A stretch of DNA of 64,000 bases from Mesorhabditis belari (GCA_958450365.1 CAUEEP010000729.1:1576501-1640500); one strand, 5' to 3'; shown: positions 24,601 through 39,600, counted from the first letter of the stretch. A program made the numbers and translations. Notes: generated by a model from the letters alone, not told the origin.

Positions 24601-27600
24601 AGAGAATTGATAAACTCAGGTACTATTTGATAGCCTTGTGGTCTTGTGGCCCAATAGCCTTGTGGCCTTGTGGCCCAATAGCCTTGTGGCCTTGTGGCCC
24701 AATAGCCTTGTGGCCTTGTGACCCAATAGCCTTGTGGCCCAATAGCCTAGTGACCTTTTATGGCCAAAAAAAATCACAATAAACTTTAAAAAGTAAGAAA
24801 AAAACCGCCGACGGGGCTGAACTATCGACCATTGGACCATCAGCTTGGCCTCCTAACCACTCGGCCACTCGGGAATCCTATCGGGGCGTTTGAGAGACCC
24901 CTTTAAAGAGCGTCCGCTTGAAAAAGCTTTTAAACAACGCCCCAAAAAATGTTTAATTTTAAGCGAAAAACTTTGAAACCTTGCGAAACGATAAGCCTAA
25001 TAAAATCTGAAAAAACTAGCTTGATCAACCTTCAGCTGGATCAACCTTCAGCCGAGTTCAGCTGGTCAACCTGAGTTCTGGCCTCTAGACCAAGCCCAGT
25101 ACATTTTTGAACTGATTCGGATTGCTTAGCTCCATTGAAAACCCTGTGTCCCTGTCCGTCTGTCCTTTTCGTCAATTCTGAGGCTTTTCAGTCAATTTCT
25201 GACTCTTTATCAACGTTTTCGAAAGCTGAGCGCTCACCGATCTCGTTTCGAGGCCTGAATTCATTAGATCCATTAGATGAGCTACCGAATTCGACTTTGG
25301 AGTCAATTTTTGAGTCACTTGCTCTCACTTTTGAGTCCATGATCAATGCTAAAGCTGCTCGGCAAAGCATTTAAGTCAAATTCTCAATTTCCCAGATACT
25401 TTTCCAATACTTTTGTTGATTTGCACAGTTGAATAGATCTTCGTGTTTTCCATTTCTTTGTATCTGATGATGAGCTACCGAATTCGACTTTGGAGTCAAC
25501 TTTTGAGTCCATGATCAATGCTTGAGCTGCTCGGCAAGGCATTTATCCTTTTGGCAAGCTTTGGCTCCAATCCGGAATACAAATTCGTCGGGGATTTAGA
25601 AGAATTTTCAGCGAATAGAAGGTTAGAAGCTAGCTTGGACTTGGTTTTTGGTCTAGCCTGGACCTGGTTTTGGTCTAGCCTGGACCTGGTTTTGGTCTAG
25701 CCTGGACCTGGTTTTAGTCTAGCCTGGACCTGGTTTTAGTCTAGCCTGGACCTGGTTTTGGTCTAGCCTGGACCTGGTTTTGGTCTAGCCTGACTTGATC
25801 CAGCTTGAAACTAGATTTGATCGAGTTCTTACATTACAGCTTACAAACCATAGAATCTTTCGCCATCCTTACAAAGCTGACTGGGACTTATCTTAAACTG
25901 TTAGGGCCTTTGGTCCGTTTTATCCATTAGGGCTTGAAGCATGGTCGGTCGGCGATCGAAGTAGGAAGTCGAAGTAGGAAGTAGGAAGGAAGTAGGAAGG
26001 ATTCGAACCCTTCCGCTTTCTCGGGACTCTCGCTTACCGGGTGAATGCACTACCAATGAGCTGCAGCGACATTGCCTCATTCCCATTGTCTCTACAGTTG
26101 CTTTTGCCTTGCTCATCACAAGTTGTTGACTTCAGGAATCGTGGACGCTCAGCGCACACAACTCCTCGTGGTCGAGCTCTCCGTTCGAATCGATCGCTTC
26201 AAGGCTCGGGTTGAAGAAAGACTGCAATTGTTGAAGATCTCTGTGAGTGATTGAAGAGATTGATTGAAGAGATTGATTGAAGAGATCTCAAATAAACAAA
26301 TAAACAAATTTCTTCTTTAGTATCTCTTTCACACGCACTACATGGAGATCACAAAGTGGTACGGGGAAATGGAGCAGAAGTACGCGGATCGAGCAATTGA
26401 TTCCGATGTTTGTTTGAGAGATTTCTAACCAAATTTCTAATAAAACAAAATTTCCATCTAGAAATGAGCTATAAATTTAAAAGAAAATAAAAGAATTTAA
26501 ATGAAAGCCAGCAAAATTACAGGTTGAACAATGCGAGTCGAACAAGAAAAACTGGTTGCTCGAGAGTGATGGAACGGCTCAGGTGAGGCGAAATTGTAAA
26601 AGAATATTGAGAAATCTAATCGCTAATAAATCCCCGGATTACTGTGGTATTTTGTACAAATTTTAGGCCTATGCAACAACGATTAGTGAGGGAAAGAAGC
26701 TCGTGGGCGCGCTGCAGAGGTACGGCCAAGAACGAGGGATCGACTACGCGAATTCTGTCAATGCTGTGAATCGATTGATGGGTGAAATTGGTATGATTTG
26801 AAGGAAGGGAGGAAGAAGGGAGGAAGAAGGGAGGAAGAAGGGAGGAAGAAGGGAGGAAGAAGGGAGGAAGTAGGGAGGAAGTAGGGAGTAGGAAGAAGGG
26901 AGGGAGTAGGAAGAAGGGAGGAAGTAGGAAGAAGGGAGGAAGTAGGAAGAAGGGAGGAAGTAGGAAGAAGGAAGGAAGTAGGAAGGAAGAGGAAGGAAGT
27001 AGGAAGGAAGAATGAAGTAAGTAGGAAGGAAGAATGAAGTAAGTAGGAAGGAAGAAGGAAGTAAGTAGGAAGTAGGAAGTAGGAAGTAGGAAGTAAGCAG
27101 GAAGTAAGCAGGAAGTAAGCAGGAAGTAGGAAGTAGGAAGTAAGCAGGAAGTAGGAAGTAGGAAGTAAGAAAAAGTACTAGGTAATGGCCAGAGACTGGT
27201 ATAGATCATAGCAAAAGCAAATGAAATCCGAGTTTCATTTGTTAGATGGAATAAAATGGCGTCAATCGATTCGTCGACCTTGAAAACCCTAGGGACAAAT
27301 TCACAGCTAAAGATTCACATTCACAGCTCGTTTTCTATTTGAGGCGTTCACACACTGATCGGAAAGCTCCCTCTGTAGTGTAGTGGATAAGAGGCTTGTA
27401 TCAAGAGCGAACCATCTCCATTTTTGCTCGAGTTCAATTCCTTTTGCAGCTAAATCTTCGACTTTTTGTTTATTTAGGTATTTCAATGCTTAATTTTCTT
27501 TTCTATTTCTTTTTTTTTTATTTTCTATCGTATTTTTGATGATTGATTGGCTAATAGACTGTCTACATCTTCTAATTGGATCCAAATTGGGTTTTGTCTG

Positions 27601-30600
27601 ATTTCTCTGAGTGAGTAAGAGCTAGTAAGAGTGAGTAAGAGCTAGTAAGAGCTAGTAAGAGTGAGTTAGAGCGAGTAAGAGCTAGTAAGAGCGAGTAGGA
27701 GCGAGTAGGAGTGAGTAAGAGCGAGTAAGGGCTCTCTTCTTTCTAGCTCGATTCTGCCTCAACAAAAAACGATTCTAATTCAAAATAAACTCAAATTCAC
27801 ATAGAAAATCTCTTCGTTGTCTATCAAAGAAAAGTTTTAAAGTCAAATTCTTTTTCAGATCAACGAAATTCTCGAATCACAGAGCACTGGCAGAGTCGGC
27901 GTTTCCTTTTGCAAGCCGCTGTCAAGTTCGCGAATTTTGTCACCGACGGGAAAGATATTTTGTCGCAAATTGGGGTAAATCTAATGCTAAATCTAATGCC
28001 AAATCTAATGCTAAATCTATTATTTAATCTAAACATCTAGCTAGACGAGAAAAAAATGATTGAATTTCTTTAGAATTGGGAGCTCGACATGCGAGAAATG
28101 GTAAATTCGGCGACTTTTGTGCAAAACGCTGAAAAAGTGCAGCCATTGCATAGAGAAAATACGATACAGGTTTGAAAAATTAGCTGAATACTGTAATAAA
28201 TAGCTGAATACTGTAAAAAAAATGGATTTAAATATTTAAAGCCTATTCTAAAGCTTCGTCTAAAGCTTCAAAGTTTTCTAAAAATCGAATTTTTAGGTGA
28301 AAAGAGCGGTGAGAAGTATTCGGCTTTCTGCGCAAGAGTTGATACAAGTTAGTTTTTAAAGAAACTTACCGTAAATACTGTAATAGTACCCCACCCCCAT
28401 AATGACGGTGCGGAGTGTTGCGTAGTCTGGCTTTGGACGCGTTTTTCTCGACACTGGTTTATGCTACAATGCTCGTTTTGGTATCAAAAAATAGCTGAAA
28501 TTCAGGGCTATTTTTTGATACCAAAACGAGCATTGTAGCATAAACCAGTGTCGAGAAAAACTCGTTCAAAGCTAGACTACACAACGCTTCGCACCTTTTT
28601 TCACTTTTTTCAAAGTGCCCGTACTTCCAAAAAATACGGTTTTGGTATCAAAAAATAGCCCTGAATCTCAGCTATTTTTTGATACTAAAACGAGCATTAT
28701 AGCATATACCAGTGTCAAGAAAAACTCGTTCAAAGCTAGACTACGAAACGCTCCGCACCGTCATTATGGGGGTGGGGGTACTATTACAGTATTTACGGTA
28801 TGTAAAATGAATGTTTGAAGTATTCTATATCTTGTGAATAAGCTTTTTTCTTAAAGCTTTCTTTTTTTTTCTTTGCTTTATCGATTTTAAAGAAAATTTC
28901 GTAATGCTAAGCTCAATTTCCATTCGATTAGCCAAAATTTGCTTTCATTTGACTAAATCTTGTGAAACAAAACAAAGGAAACATTTGTGATTCATTTTCG
29001 AACTTCTAGGCTCTTCAATCACAACCGGAGCTTCGTGATTTGCACACAAGAAGCGGTGAACGAGTCTTGGAAACGGTGAGAATGTGTACTTTGGTGTGAA
29101 AATTCTGTAAACACATCACCTCTAGTGCACTGGATTATATCAATAATATCAAGAGATTGATCCATTGTAGAGTTGAAGTCTAAAGTGTGATCTATTGTAG
29201 AGTTGAAGACTAGGACAGATCAAAAGCTTATCCGGCACCGGGTTCATCCAAAAGTCGGACGTATGAGACGCATTAAGGATACTGTAGGATACTGTAGGCT
29301 CCTTAAGGGTACTGTAGGATACTGTAGGATACTGCAGGATACTGTAGGCTCCTTAAGGGTACTGTAGGATACGGTAGGATACTGTAGGCTCCTTAAGGGT
29401 ACTGTAGGATACTGTAGGCTCCTTAAGGGTACTGTAGGATACTGTAGATACTGCAGGATACTGTAGGCTCCTTAAGGGTACTGTAGGATACTGTAGGCTC
29501 CTGTAGGTTCATTAAGGGTACTGTAGGATACTGTAGCTGTATTCTTTGCATAGGCATCTACCGTAGCTTTACTTGTGGATAAGTATTGTAGGTTTTAAGG
29601 GCCCAGTTAATAGGGCAGATCAAGAACTCTTGCGCCACCGGGACTCGAACCCGCGACCTTTCGCTTACCAGCCAACTGTGCTAACCATTACACCATAACG
29701 CGTTTGATCTCGTTTACTCCAGAGGGGATTAATTGTAGCATCTTTTTGAAATATTGCTTCATCGCTTGGTTTGTGACTAGTAATTGAAATTTCTTCGCTT
29801 GGTTTCCACAGCCGCCATAGCTCAGTCGGTTAGAGCATTGATCTAGTAAGCGGTCGGCACCAGGGAGTGGCGGGTTCGACTCCTGCTGACGTCAAAATGT
29901 TTTGTTTTTCTAGAATTGTCTAGAATTTCTCTCAAACTAGCCGTAGTTACCGTAGTTACCGTAGTTTTTATTTAGTAAATTACCTTTCCCTATGGATACG
30001 GTATGAATCGATCCTATGAGTCATCCTATGAATCGATGAATCGATGAATTTAAACTTTTCTTCTTTAGGTGAACCAACTTGTGCATGCGTTGGATGAGAG
30101 CGAGAATCGCGTGATGCAAGTGAGTTTTGTGGCTTAAAAGAATCGCGTACATATGCGGGATTTTCTCTAATAGTAGTGCACCTAAGCGAGTCGAGTTGAT
30201 GACTATTTACGGCTTTCAAAGTTTCCCCAGAAGCTCAACACTCAAATCCCCTAAAAGATCTCATCGTCAGCTACATTTTCCGATCCCACATCGATCGGTT
30301 CTGATAAGCGGTTCTCGAGATTTCGAGGAATTTCGAGGACTCGATTGTTTGGAAGGCATCGTTTACGGTTAAAATTCGATCATTTTTCGAGTCTTGAGTG
30401 GTGAATGGATCAAAAATGGACCAAAAATGGACCAAAATGGACCAAAATGGATCAAAATGAATCAAAATGGACCAAAAATCGACCAAAATGGACCAAAATA
30501 GACCAAAAGGGATCAAAAATGGACCAAAATGGACCAAAATAGACCAAAATGGATCAAAATGGATCAAAATGGACCAAAAATGGACCAAAATGAATCAAAA

Positions 30601-33600
30601 ATCGACCAAAATCGATCAAAATCGACCAAAAATCGACCAAAATGGACCAAAAATCGACCAAAATCGACCAAAATGGATCAAAATCGATCAAAATCGACCA
30701 AAAATCGACCAAAATCGACCAAAATAGACCAAAAGGGATCAAAAATCGACCAAAATGGATCAAAATGGATCAAAAATGGACCAAAATAGACCAAAATGGA
30801 TCAAAATGGACCAAAATCAGTACCAGGAAGGACCGGAAATGGAAACCCGGCTTCTCGAGCAATGGAAGCGTTGGGTTTAGAATCACAATTGAGTTTAAAC
30901 GGTTTGGAGTAACTTGCCAAAGAACACAGCGATTCATTCTTTCAAAAATTGTGCAATTACGGGATTGGATGAGTCGAAAGAGGCTCTCATTCACTGGAGT
31001 ACTGCTGGGGATACTACTGCACCTCTAATAGCTGAGTCTGAGCCCTGAGTCTCCTCCAGTCTGAGCTCTGAGTCTCCTCCAGTCTGAGCTCTGAGTCTCC
31101 TCCAGTCTGAGCTCTGAGTCTCCTCCAGTCTCCTCCTCCAGCAGTACTACGCCGTACTAATAGAGTAAATATCCATATCTACTATATAAATAGCACTTTA
31201 GTCTTGTATATTATTTTATTTTTCAGTTAGCCAATCAAACAATGGAGCGAATCGACGCGGCTCGAAAATACAACGGAATCAGCAGTCTCGCCTATGAAAT
31301 GACGCGTGAGTTTTGAATGGAAAATTAGCAAATTACTGTTTTCTTTAACAAAAGCAACGGCTTTTCGAGTGTACAGTCGCGTAGTCGCTGAAATTTTAAT
31401 GTAAAAGCTAGGCGTAGTATTTTGCTGAAATTTTAATGTAAAAGCTATTTTGTAAAAGAAATCTAGATAAACTAAGCGATAAACTAGCTAGCTGAGGCGT
31501 AGCTTTCTTTTAGACAAAGATAAGACAAAATTCGTTTCCAGAAAACTTCGAGAAAGAGATGGATAAGTTCTCGTTGGCTCCGGTTCCATCAACGCTCGAC
31601 GAGACGGTTTTGATGAGTGAAGAGAACGAGCAACTCAGGCATAAAATCGAGGTTTCATTTTGAATTTGATCAAGAACATGGCTTTTCTAAGACAGGACAG
31701 GGAAGAAGGGCTAAAGCCAGAGCTAAAACAGGGCTAAAGCAGGGCCAAAGCAGGGCCAAAGCAGGGCTAAAGCCAGGGCTAAAGCAGGGCTAAAGCCAGG
31801 GCTAAAGCCAGGGCTAAAGCCAGGGCCAAAGCCAGGGCTAAAGCCAGGGCTAAAGCCAGGGCTAAAGCCAGGGCTAAAGCCAGGGCTAAAGCCAGGGCTA
31901 AAGCCAGGGCTAAAGCCAGGGCTAAAGCCAGGGCTAAAGCAGGGCTAAAGCCAAGACTAAAGCCAGGACTAAAGCTAGGACTAAAGCCAGAAGAAAATGT
32001 TCTTACTGAGCTTCTAGACGAGATCTAAACTCTAGATGATCTAAACTTAGCTTCTGACCGAGTTCTATTCTTGCCTGGCTTAGCCTTACACTTGGAAAGC
32101 TCTGGCTAAATCTGTAGATCTGTATTCTGTAGATCATACACCACTCATTTTAGAGAGAAAACGCACGAGCGGCGCAAATCTTCTCGCAATGCTCGGAGGA
32201 GTTGATACGAACGAGAGCCATTGACAGGAATCTCGTCGTGGCGTTGAATGAGAATGTGAGTTCACAAAAATGTTGTGTAGCTTTTTGAAATCCTATTGTT
32301 GGACTGATAAAGCTGTACTGTACTGTACTGTATTGTACTTATGCTCCTAACTGTACTCTCCTAACTGTACTCTCCTAACTGTATTCCCCTAACTGTACTC
32401 TTCGAACTGTACTCTCCTAACTGTACTTTCCTAACTATACTCTCCTAACTGTACTCTCCTAACTGTACTTCCGTTCTAGGTGATGTCCTCATGGAGAGCT
32501 TTATTAGCAGCATCGGAAGAGCGAAACAAGTTGCTGAAAGCGGCTGGGAGTTGCTTCAAGACTTATTTCCATGTTGGCCCGATCCTCGACCAATTAGAAG
32601 GCGATTATGATTCGGTAAGAATTGTCGAATTGAGTTTTATGTTAATTGCCAAGTTGAGAGTGCTGTAATTGTCATTTTCAAATGACTATTTCTTAACAAA
32701 CCTATCATGTTTCAAGCTTTTTTCTCTACTACCGTAAGCTGTGCTTTCCTATCGAAGCGTCGCGTAGTCAAGTCGACACTCAAAGAACCGCTCATATCTC
32801 GACACAAGTACGTTTCTTTCTATTTGTTTGGTATCATATTAAAGTAGAGAAGAATGGGTAATTTTTTAAGATATAATACTTATTTTTAGCTTAAACCAGT
32901 CCTTAGAAAAAAGCAATTGAAAAATGATGAAAAATCGGCTTTTTTTGTCACTTTTCAATCAGTTTTTTCTAAGCACTGGTTTAAGCTAAAAATAAGTGTT
33001 GTATCAAAAAAAATCACCTATTCTCTCTACTTTAATTTGATACCAAAGCCATTACAAACAAACCTACTGGGATCGAGATATGAGCGGTTCTTTGAGAGTA
33101 AAGTTAGACGTGAAAATAGGGGCTTTTATTAGGATTGATAGTCTTTTTTTTGTCACTTTTTACCGCCTTTCATTTTAGCAATTGATTTTAGTATTTATTT
33201 TAAAAAGCGTAACGTAAAAGACTAGAAACTTTATCAAATTCTCATTTAAGAGTCCGGAGTTGGATCTTTGCATGGCGTGGATCGGCGAATGTGGATCGGT
33301 TCGAGCGGCAAAAGTCGCTGAATTGATCACAAAGCATACCGAGCACAAAGAGAAATTCTTGAAAGGTAAACTTTAGCACTTTATTCTAATGGATTTACAA
33401 GTGTACAATTGTACAATTGACATTGTACAGTTGACAATTGTACAATTGTCTTTTCAACGTTGAAAAGACACGAGGGCATTGTACAATTGTACAATTGACA
33501 ATCGTAATTGTACAATGGGCAATTGGCAATTGTAATTGTACAATTGACAATTGTAATTGTACAATGGACAATTGACAATTGTACAAAGGGCAATTGCAAT

Positions 33601-36600
33601 TGTACAAAGGGCAATTGTAATTGTACAATTGTACAATTGTAAATCCAATGTTCCAGGGTGTGGCTATGCGCAGAATACGTCGAATCTTTTCCTTCGTTAT
33701 GTAAGCCGATTGCAAGAAAGTCTTCGCGAAATGATGCAAACGCTGAAAAGACACGAGGAAACGATCAATAATAATACGGAGAATTATCGGGAAAAGCAAG
33801 CAAAGATCTTTGAGGTTTGTGCGGGGAAATTGTAGCTGAAATCAAGGCTTGCTCTAGCTTCAAATCAAGGCTTACGCTTGAATCAAGCAATCAAGCTTGG
33901 AATCAAGGCTAACTATAGCTTCAAACAAGGCTTACTGGAGCTTTGAATCAAGACTTATTGTAGTTTGAAATCAAGGCTTACTGTAGCCTGAAATCAAGAC
34001 TTATTGTAGCTTTAATCAAGGCTTGCTCTAGCTGAAATCAAGGCTTACGCTTGAATCAAGCAATCAAGCTTGGAATCAAGGCTTGCTATAGCTTGAAATC
34101 AAGGCTAACTCTAGCTTTGAATCAAGGCTTGCTATAGCTTGAAATCAAGGCTAACTCTAGCTTTGAATCAAGGCTTACTATACCCTGGAATCAAGCCTTA
34201 CTATAGCTCAATTTCTTATTTTCAGATGTTGCGCATGTTGAGCCGACACGAGGAAGCAATCAACACCAATAAGGAGAATTTGCGAGAGAGGCAGTCAAAG
34301 ATTTTGGAGGTTTATTGATAAATGATCTAAGTTAGCTGAAGCATTATGATCTAAGATAACTAAAGATTCAATTTTTCATCAAATTTTTATACAAATAAGT
34401 CATTTAAACATAAATTTTCAGCTCTGGAACGGAAAGAAAAAGCAGCTCGACCGTTGCCAGCGATACGTGTTGACTGACGCGGCTCGGCAAGAGATCGTCG
34501 ATTGGATCACCGGCGAGGGAGAGGCTGGATTGATCAGGTTTGGAAATTAGAATTGTCTTACAGGCTTACAGGCTTACAGGCAGAATAGGCTTACAGATCG
34601 AGTAATCCAGTAATCCCTGTGACATTTTCAGATTTACAAGACACGCTCGAGCGAAACTCACAGAAGGCGATCGCGGCACTATCCTTGATGACTTTAAAGG
34701 CTTCAAATTCACTGTGAAAGTGGGTTTTTTTTTGGTTATTTATTTACAAAATTCAAATTATTAATATAATCTAATGAAATTAGATTATTTAAATGAAAAC
34801 TATTAGATTAAAAACGAAGTTTTTCATCGAAATTCATTTTTTCCCATTTTCTCTCTTTAAACTCTGATTTAAAGAAAACCGTTGAAGAAAACTTTCTGTA
34901 AATTCGGGAACTTATGCAATGAAATGTGCTCTATCATTTTCTAATAGACACTAAAGAAGGTTTATGTGGAAGAAATGGTTCAAACGATGGATCAAACGAT
35001 GCGCGATTCTATTTTTGAGAGTTTTGTTTGAGAGTCGATAAAGAAAAGAGAAAAAAAGCTTTTTTGTGGAGTTTCTTTTGATAAAAACAAAAGATAGCTT
35101 TAGAAAAGCCTTTAGAGACTTTAATTGTCTTTAAAGTCTTTAAAGCCAAGCGCAATTTCATTCTCCAAAAATCCAATGCAAATCCATTTTCCCTGGTTTT
35201 TTTTACTTGCAACTTGACTAGTTTTTAGCTTAAAAATTCGATTTTTTTTAAGATAATAATCAATTTTAGATCTTTTTTCTATAAAAACTCGACTAATAAA
35301 TGAATAAAATATTCTTTATTATGATACAAATCTTGGAAAAGATCTGTTCTTGAGTTTTTTCGATCTAACACTGACAAAACTCTTCTATTTTCCTCTATAA
35401 CTCGACTTCCAGTAATCAGATCGACTTGTAATTGCTTTTAAAATAATCCTCGTGAAATTTGGCTATAGAAAAGTACAATTTGTTCTGTACACTTATGTAT
35501 AAGAACATAGAGAAAATTTGTGTCAAAGTTGAGCTACCTACCTGGAAAAGTTGATCAACTTTGACAGCCTATAACTCGAGATATAGAAATTGAATCGACT
35601 TGTGCTTGATTGCAAAATGATCCTCATTAAATTTGGTTATAGAAAAGTAGAATTTATTCTGTATACTTATGTATAAGAACATAGAGAAAATTTGTGTCAA
35701 AGTTGAACTACCTACCTGGAAAAGTTGATCAACTTTGACAGTCTATAACTCGACTTCCAATAGCCAGATCGGCTTGAGCTTGATTTTAAAACGATCCTCA
35801 TGAAATTTGGTTATAGAAAAGTAGAATTTGTTCTGTATACTTATGAATAAGAACATAGAGAAAATTAGTGTCAAAGTTGACTTACTTGTCTGCAGAAGTC
35901 AATCAACTTTGACAGTCGATAACTCGAGGTATAATCGACGTTGAATCGTTGAATTGACTTGTAATTGCTTTTAAAAGAATCCTCATTAAATTTGGTTGTA
36001 GAAAAGTAGAATTTGTTTTGTAGAAATTGAATCGACTTGTAATTGCTTTTAAAAGAATCCTTATTAAATTTGAAAGTCTAATACTAGAGGAAAAAAAAAC
36101 ACAGAAACACAAGAAACACAGAAATAAAGCCTTAAATCAAATTCCTAACTTTGGTAATTACTTTGGTAAACGTTTAGAGTAAACGAAACGAGATCAAGAC
36201 GATCATTCAATTGGCGAACGAGACGATAAACAGCGATGAGAGCACGACGCAACACGTTGATGATTTAAAGCGATGCATAAAAGAAGTTGAACAGAGGTGA
36301 GTCGTTAACTAGATCGTTAACTAGATCGTTAACTAGATCGTTAACTAGATCGTTAACTAGATCGTTAACTAGATTCTCAATAATTCTATCATTTAAATGT
36401 TTATTGACTTTAAAATTCTACCTTCAGATACGAGGATTTCATTCGACGAATCAATATTTGTGAGGATGCGTTGCGGAATGATGGAAGAGTTTCTTCGGTG
36501 AGTTAATTTACATACTAAACCTAAGCTTGATCACTTTTAAAAGTCAGATTTGATTGAAATTTGGTCTTTTACGGACTTTTATAGCTTTCTAATAGCTTTC

Positions 36601-39600
36601 TGAAGCTTTTAATAGCTTTTTGAAGCTTTTAATAGCTTCCTGAAGCTTTTAATAGCTTTCTGAAGCTTTCTGAAGCTTTCTGAAGCTTTTAATAGCTTTA
36701 ATAGCTTTAAGCTTTGGCTTTTTAGCTTTCTGGGCTTTTAATAGCTTCCTGGGCTTTATGCGCCCTGAGGCTTTTAATAGCTTCCTGAGGCTTTAATAGC
36801 TTCCTGAGGCTTTTTTTGCTTCCTGAGGCTTTTAATAGCTTCCTGAGGCTTTTAATAGCTTCCTGAGGCTTTTAATAGCTTCCTGAGGCTTTTAATAGCT
36901 TCCTGAGGCTTTTAATAGCTTCCTGAGGCTTTTAATAGCTTCCTGAGGCTTTTAATAGCTTCCTGAGGCTTTTAATAGCTTCCTGAGGCTTTTAATAGCT
37001 TCCTGAGGCTTTTAATAGCTTCCTGAGGCTTTTAATAGCTTTCTAATAGCTTTTTAATAGCTTTCTAAGCTTTTCTAATAACTAAATTTCAAATTTCAGC
37101 GAGATGAACTGTCATTGGATCGCCATTCGGACTCAAATGTTGAAGAGACACTTAAAGCAAAGAAAGAAATCGATGGGAAAGTTCGGTGAGTGATTACGGG
37201 AGTCTAGAAAGTTGGCAAATTATAGAGAACAGCGAAATAATCTTTTTTTTTTTTGATCAAAAGCTTGCGCCAAACTCCAGCACTTGAAAGTGTTTTGTGA
37301 TGCTAAAAAAAAGCTCATCAATCGGCTTGCAAATGTTTGAAGTGGTCAAGTGTTTCCCACTCAAAACTCTTGTAACTCCAAGCACTTGTAATTTGCTAAA
37401 AATAAAGTTTCTTGCAAAGTTCTCCAAGAGTTTACAAAGGTAAGAGTTTTCTGGTTTTCGAAATTATCAAGATAATTTGTTTGGCTTAGCTATTGAGCGA
37501 ATTTTAAGCTTTCTCTGGATTTTAAAATTTATCATCAGCTCGATTTTTCCCAATTAAAGAGTTCTTTCTATAGAAAGTACCAAATCCGCAATATGCTAGT
37601 GGGCCAAAGAGCTAGCGTTTGTGTGCACAAAGTACATGCATTGGATTGGTTAGGGGTAGACGATCAATTGGACTATGCATCCTATGAATTCGTACTCAAC
37701 ATGAGCTACCGGAATTGTCCACTGTTTCCTTTTAAAGACAGAAACTCACAAGGGTTCGCAGGGTTCAACTGGACATTAATGCCTATAGGTCAGGGTAGAT
37801 CGGGTCAGAGCTGGGCCAGAAAGTTGGGCCAGGGCTGAGCCAGAGCTGGGCCAGAGCCCGGCCAGGATGCTGAACCAGGAAGCTGACCCAGAACTGGGCC
37901 AGAGCTGGGCCAGAGCTCGCCAGGAAGCTGAGCCAGAGCTGGGCCAGGGCTCGGCCAGGATGCTGAACCAGGAAGCTGGGCCAGAACTGGGCCAGAGCTG
38001 GGCCAGAGCTCGGCCAGGAAGCTGAGCCAGAAAGCTAGGCCAGAGCTGGGCCATGAAGTTGGCCCAGAGCTGAGCTAGGAAGCTGAACCAGAACCAGAGA
38101 CAGGCCAGCTTGGGCCTAAGCCTAGCCTAAGCCTAAGCCTAAGCAAGGCCTAAGCAAGACTAGACCTAAAATAATGTATCTGATACAGAAAGAAGCAAGA
38201 ACTTGGATCTGTAAGAATTGTCAGACATGCCAGACCAGTCCAGACCAGGCGGAAAGCTATCGTAATCTTTTATAATACCGCCCATACGTTTGCGTACCTT
38301 TTGATGTGGTTTGTAGGAAAAGTCTGCATCTGGCACACGGTTCCGGATAGAGTCTGGCAGGAAGTCAACCACAGTCGGTTTAGTTACTCAAGTTTTGCGC
38401 GTTCTCGTGAATCACTTGACAAACTTCTTGAACGGTCATCTAGGGATATAGAGCTGATATAGAGCCACTTGGGGGAATCAAACCAGTTCAAGTGAATCGT
38501 CAGAGTAGGCCAGACGGCCAGACAGTTGGCGTTAAAGCCAGACAGGTCAGACTTTCAGAGAGCTGACTAGTGCTCTGAAAAGCTGGACATTGGACTGGCA
38601 AAGCTGGACTCTAAATTTGACCGCTCTGGACTACTGGACCGTTTTCAAAAAAGTACTTATCAATTGGCTAGTGTACTAGTTTAAATTCAAGCTTTTTTTC
38701 AGCAAGCCAAAGCCAGAAAGAAAAGAAAGAAAAAAACAAAGAATTAGGGGAAAGAGAAGAGAACTGATGCTTATCGCCCGAAAACGTCTCTGCAAATAAA
38801 CGCTTGGAAAGAAAACATGGAAGAGAGAGTGAAAAAAAAAGACTTCGATATGACTCCTCTTAGTACTCTTAGTATCTTTAGATCTCTGGTATTACTTTTG
38901 CTTTTGATCTATCGCTTCTCTCCATCAGACTGACCACTTTTATGAGTGTAGCGCTTTCATTTTCACCGCAAGAAGCCAAGATTTATCGAAGCTATCTACT
39001 TTTGCATATCTACTGTAACTATTTGAATCTAGATCTAGATTCTGGTCTAGATTCTGATCTAGATTCTGATCTAGATTCTGATCTAGCTTCTGGCCTAGCT
39101 TCTGATCTAGATTCTGATTTAGATCCAGATCTAGATCCAGATCTACTTTCTGATCTAGATTCTGATCTAGATTCTGATCTAGCTTCAGATCTAGCTTCTC
39201 GATCAAGACTGAGATTAATTTCGAGCTTCTACACTGTTATCTTCAGCTAACTCCTATAATTATTACTATTATAATTGAAAAACTCAATCAGAATCCTATT
39301 CTCTGGATCCAAATCCGTCTTCTGGATCCAAATCCGTCTTCTGGATCCAAATCCGTCTCCAAACCCGTCTCCAAATCCATCTCTTTCAACTCTCCATCAA
39401 AATTCATTCTCTAAACCATGCTTTTACTACTTTCCGAACCCTGTCAATATCCAAAAATCATTCACGTGCCAATGGCGACGTTTGACGAATTTGATACGTG
39501 AGTCGGCAGTGATAAGGTCAATCAATAAACAAAGAATTTACGTTAAGAACATTTTCTATTCATTTTTCTTTACACATTCGATTTTTGAGCGAACAAGCGC

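Noticed and set aside
30271..31028. Several ORFs of DQN-P-K or WSI-L-V-H repeats on both strands
   Set aside because: Translation of the CAAAATGGAC array; both strands open because of periodicity.
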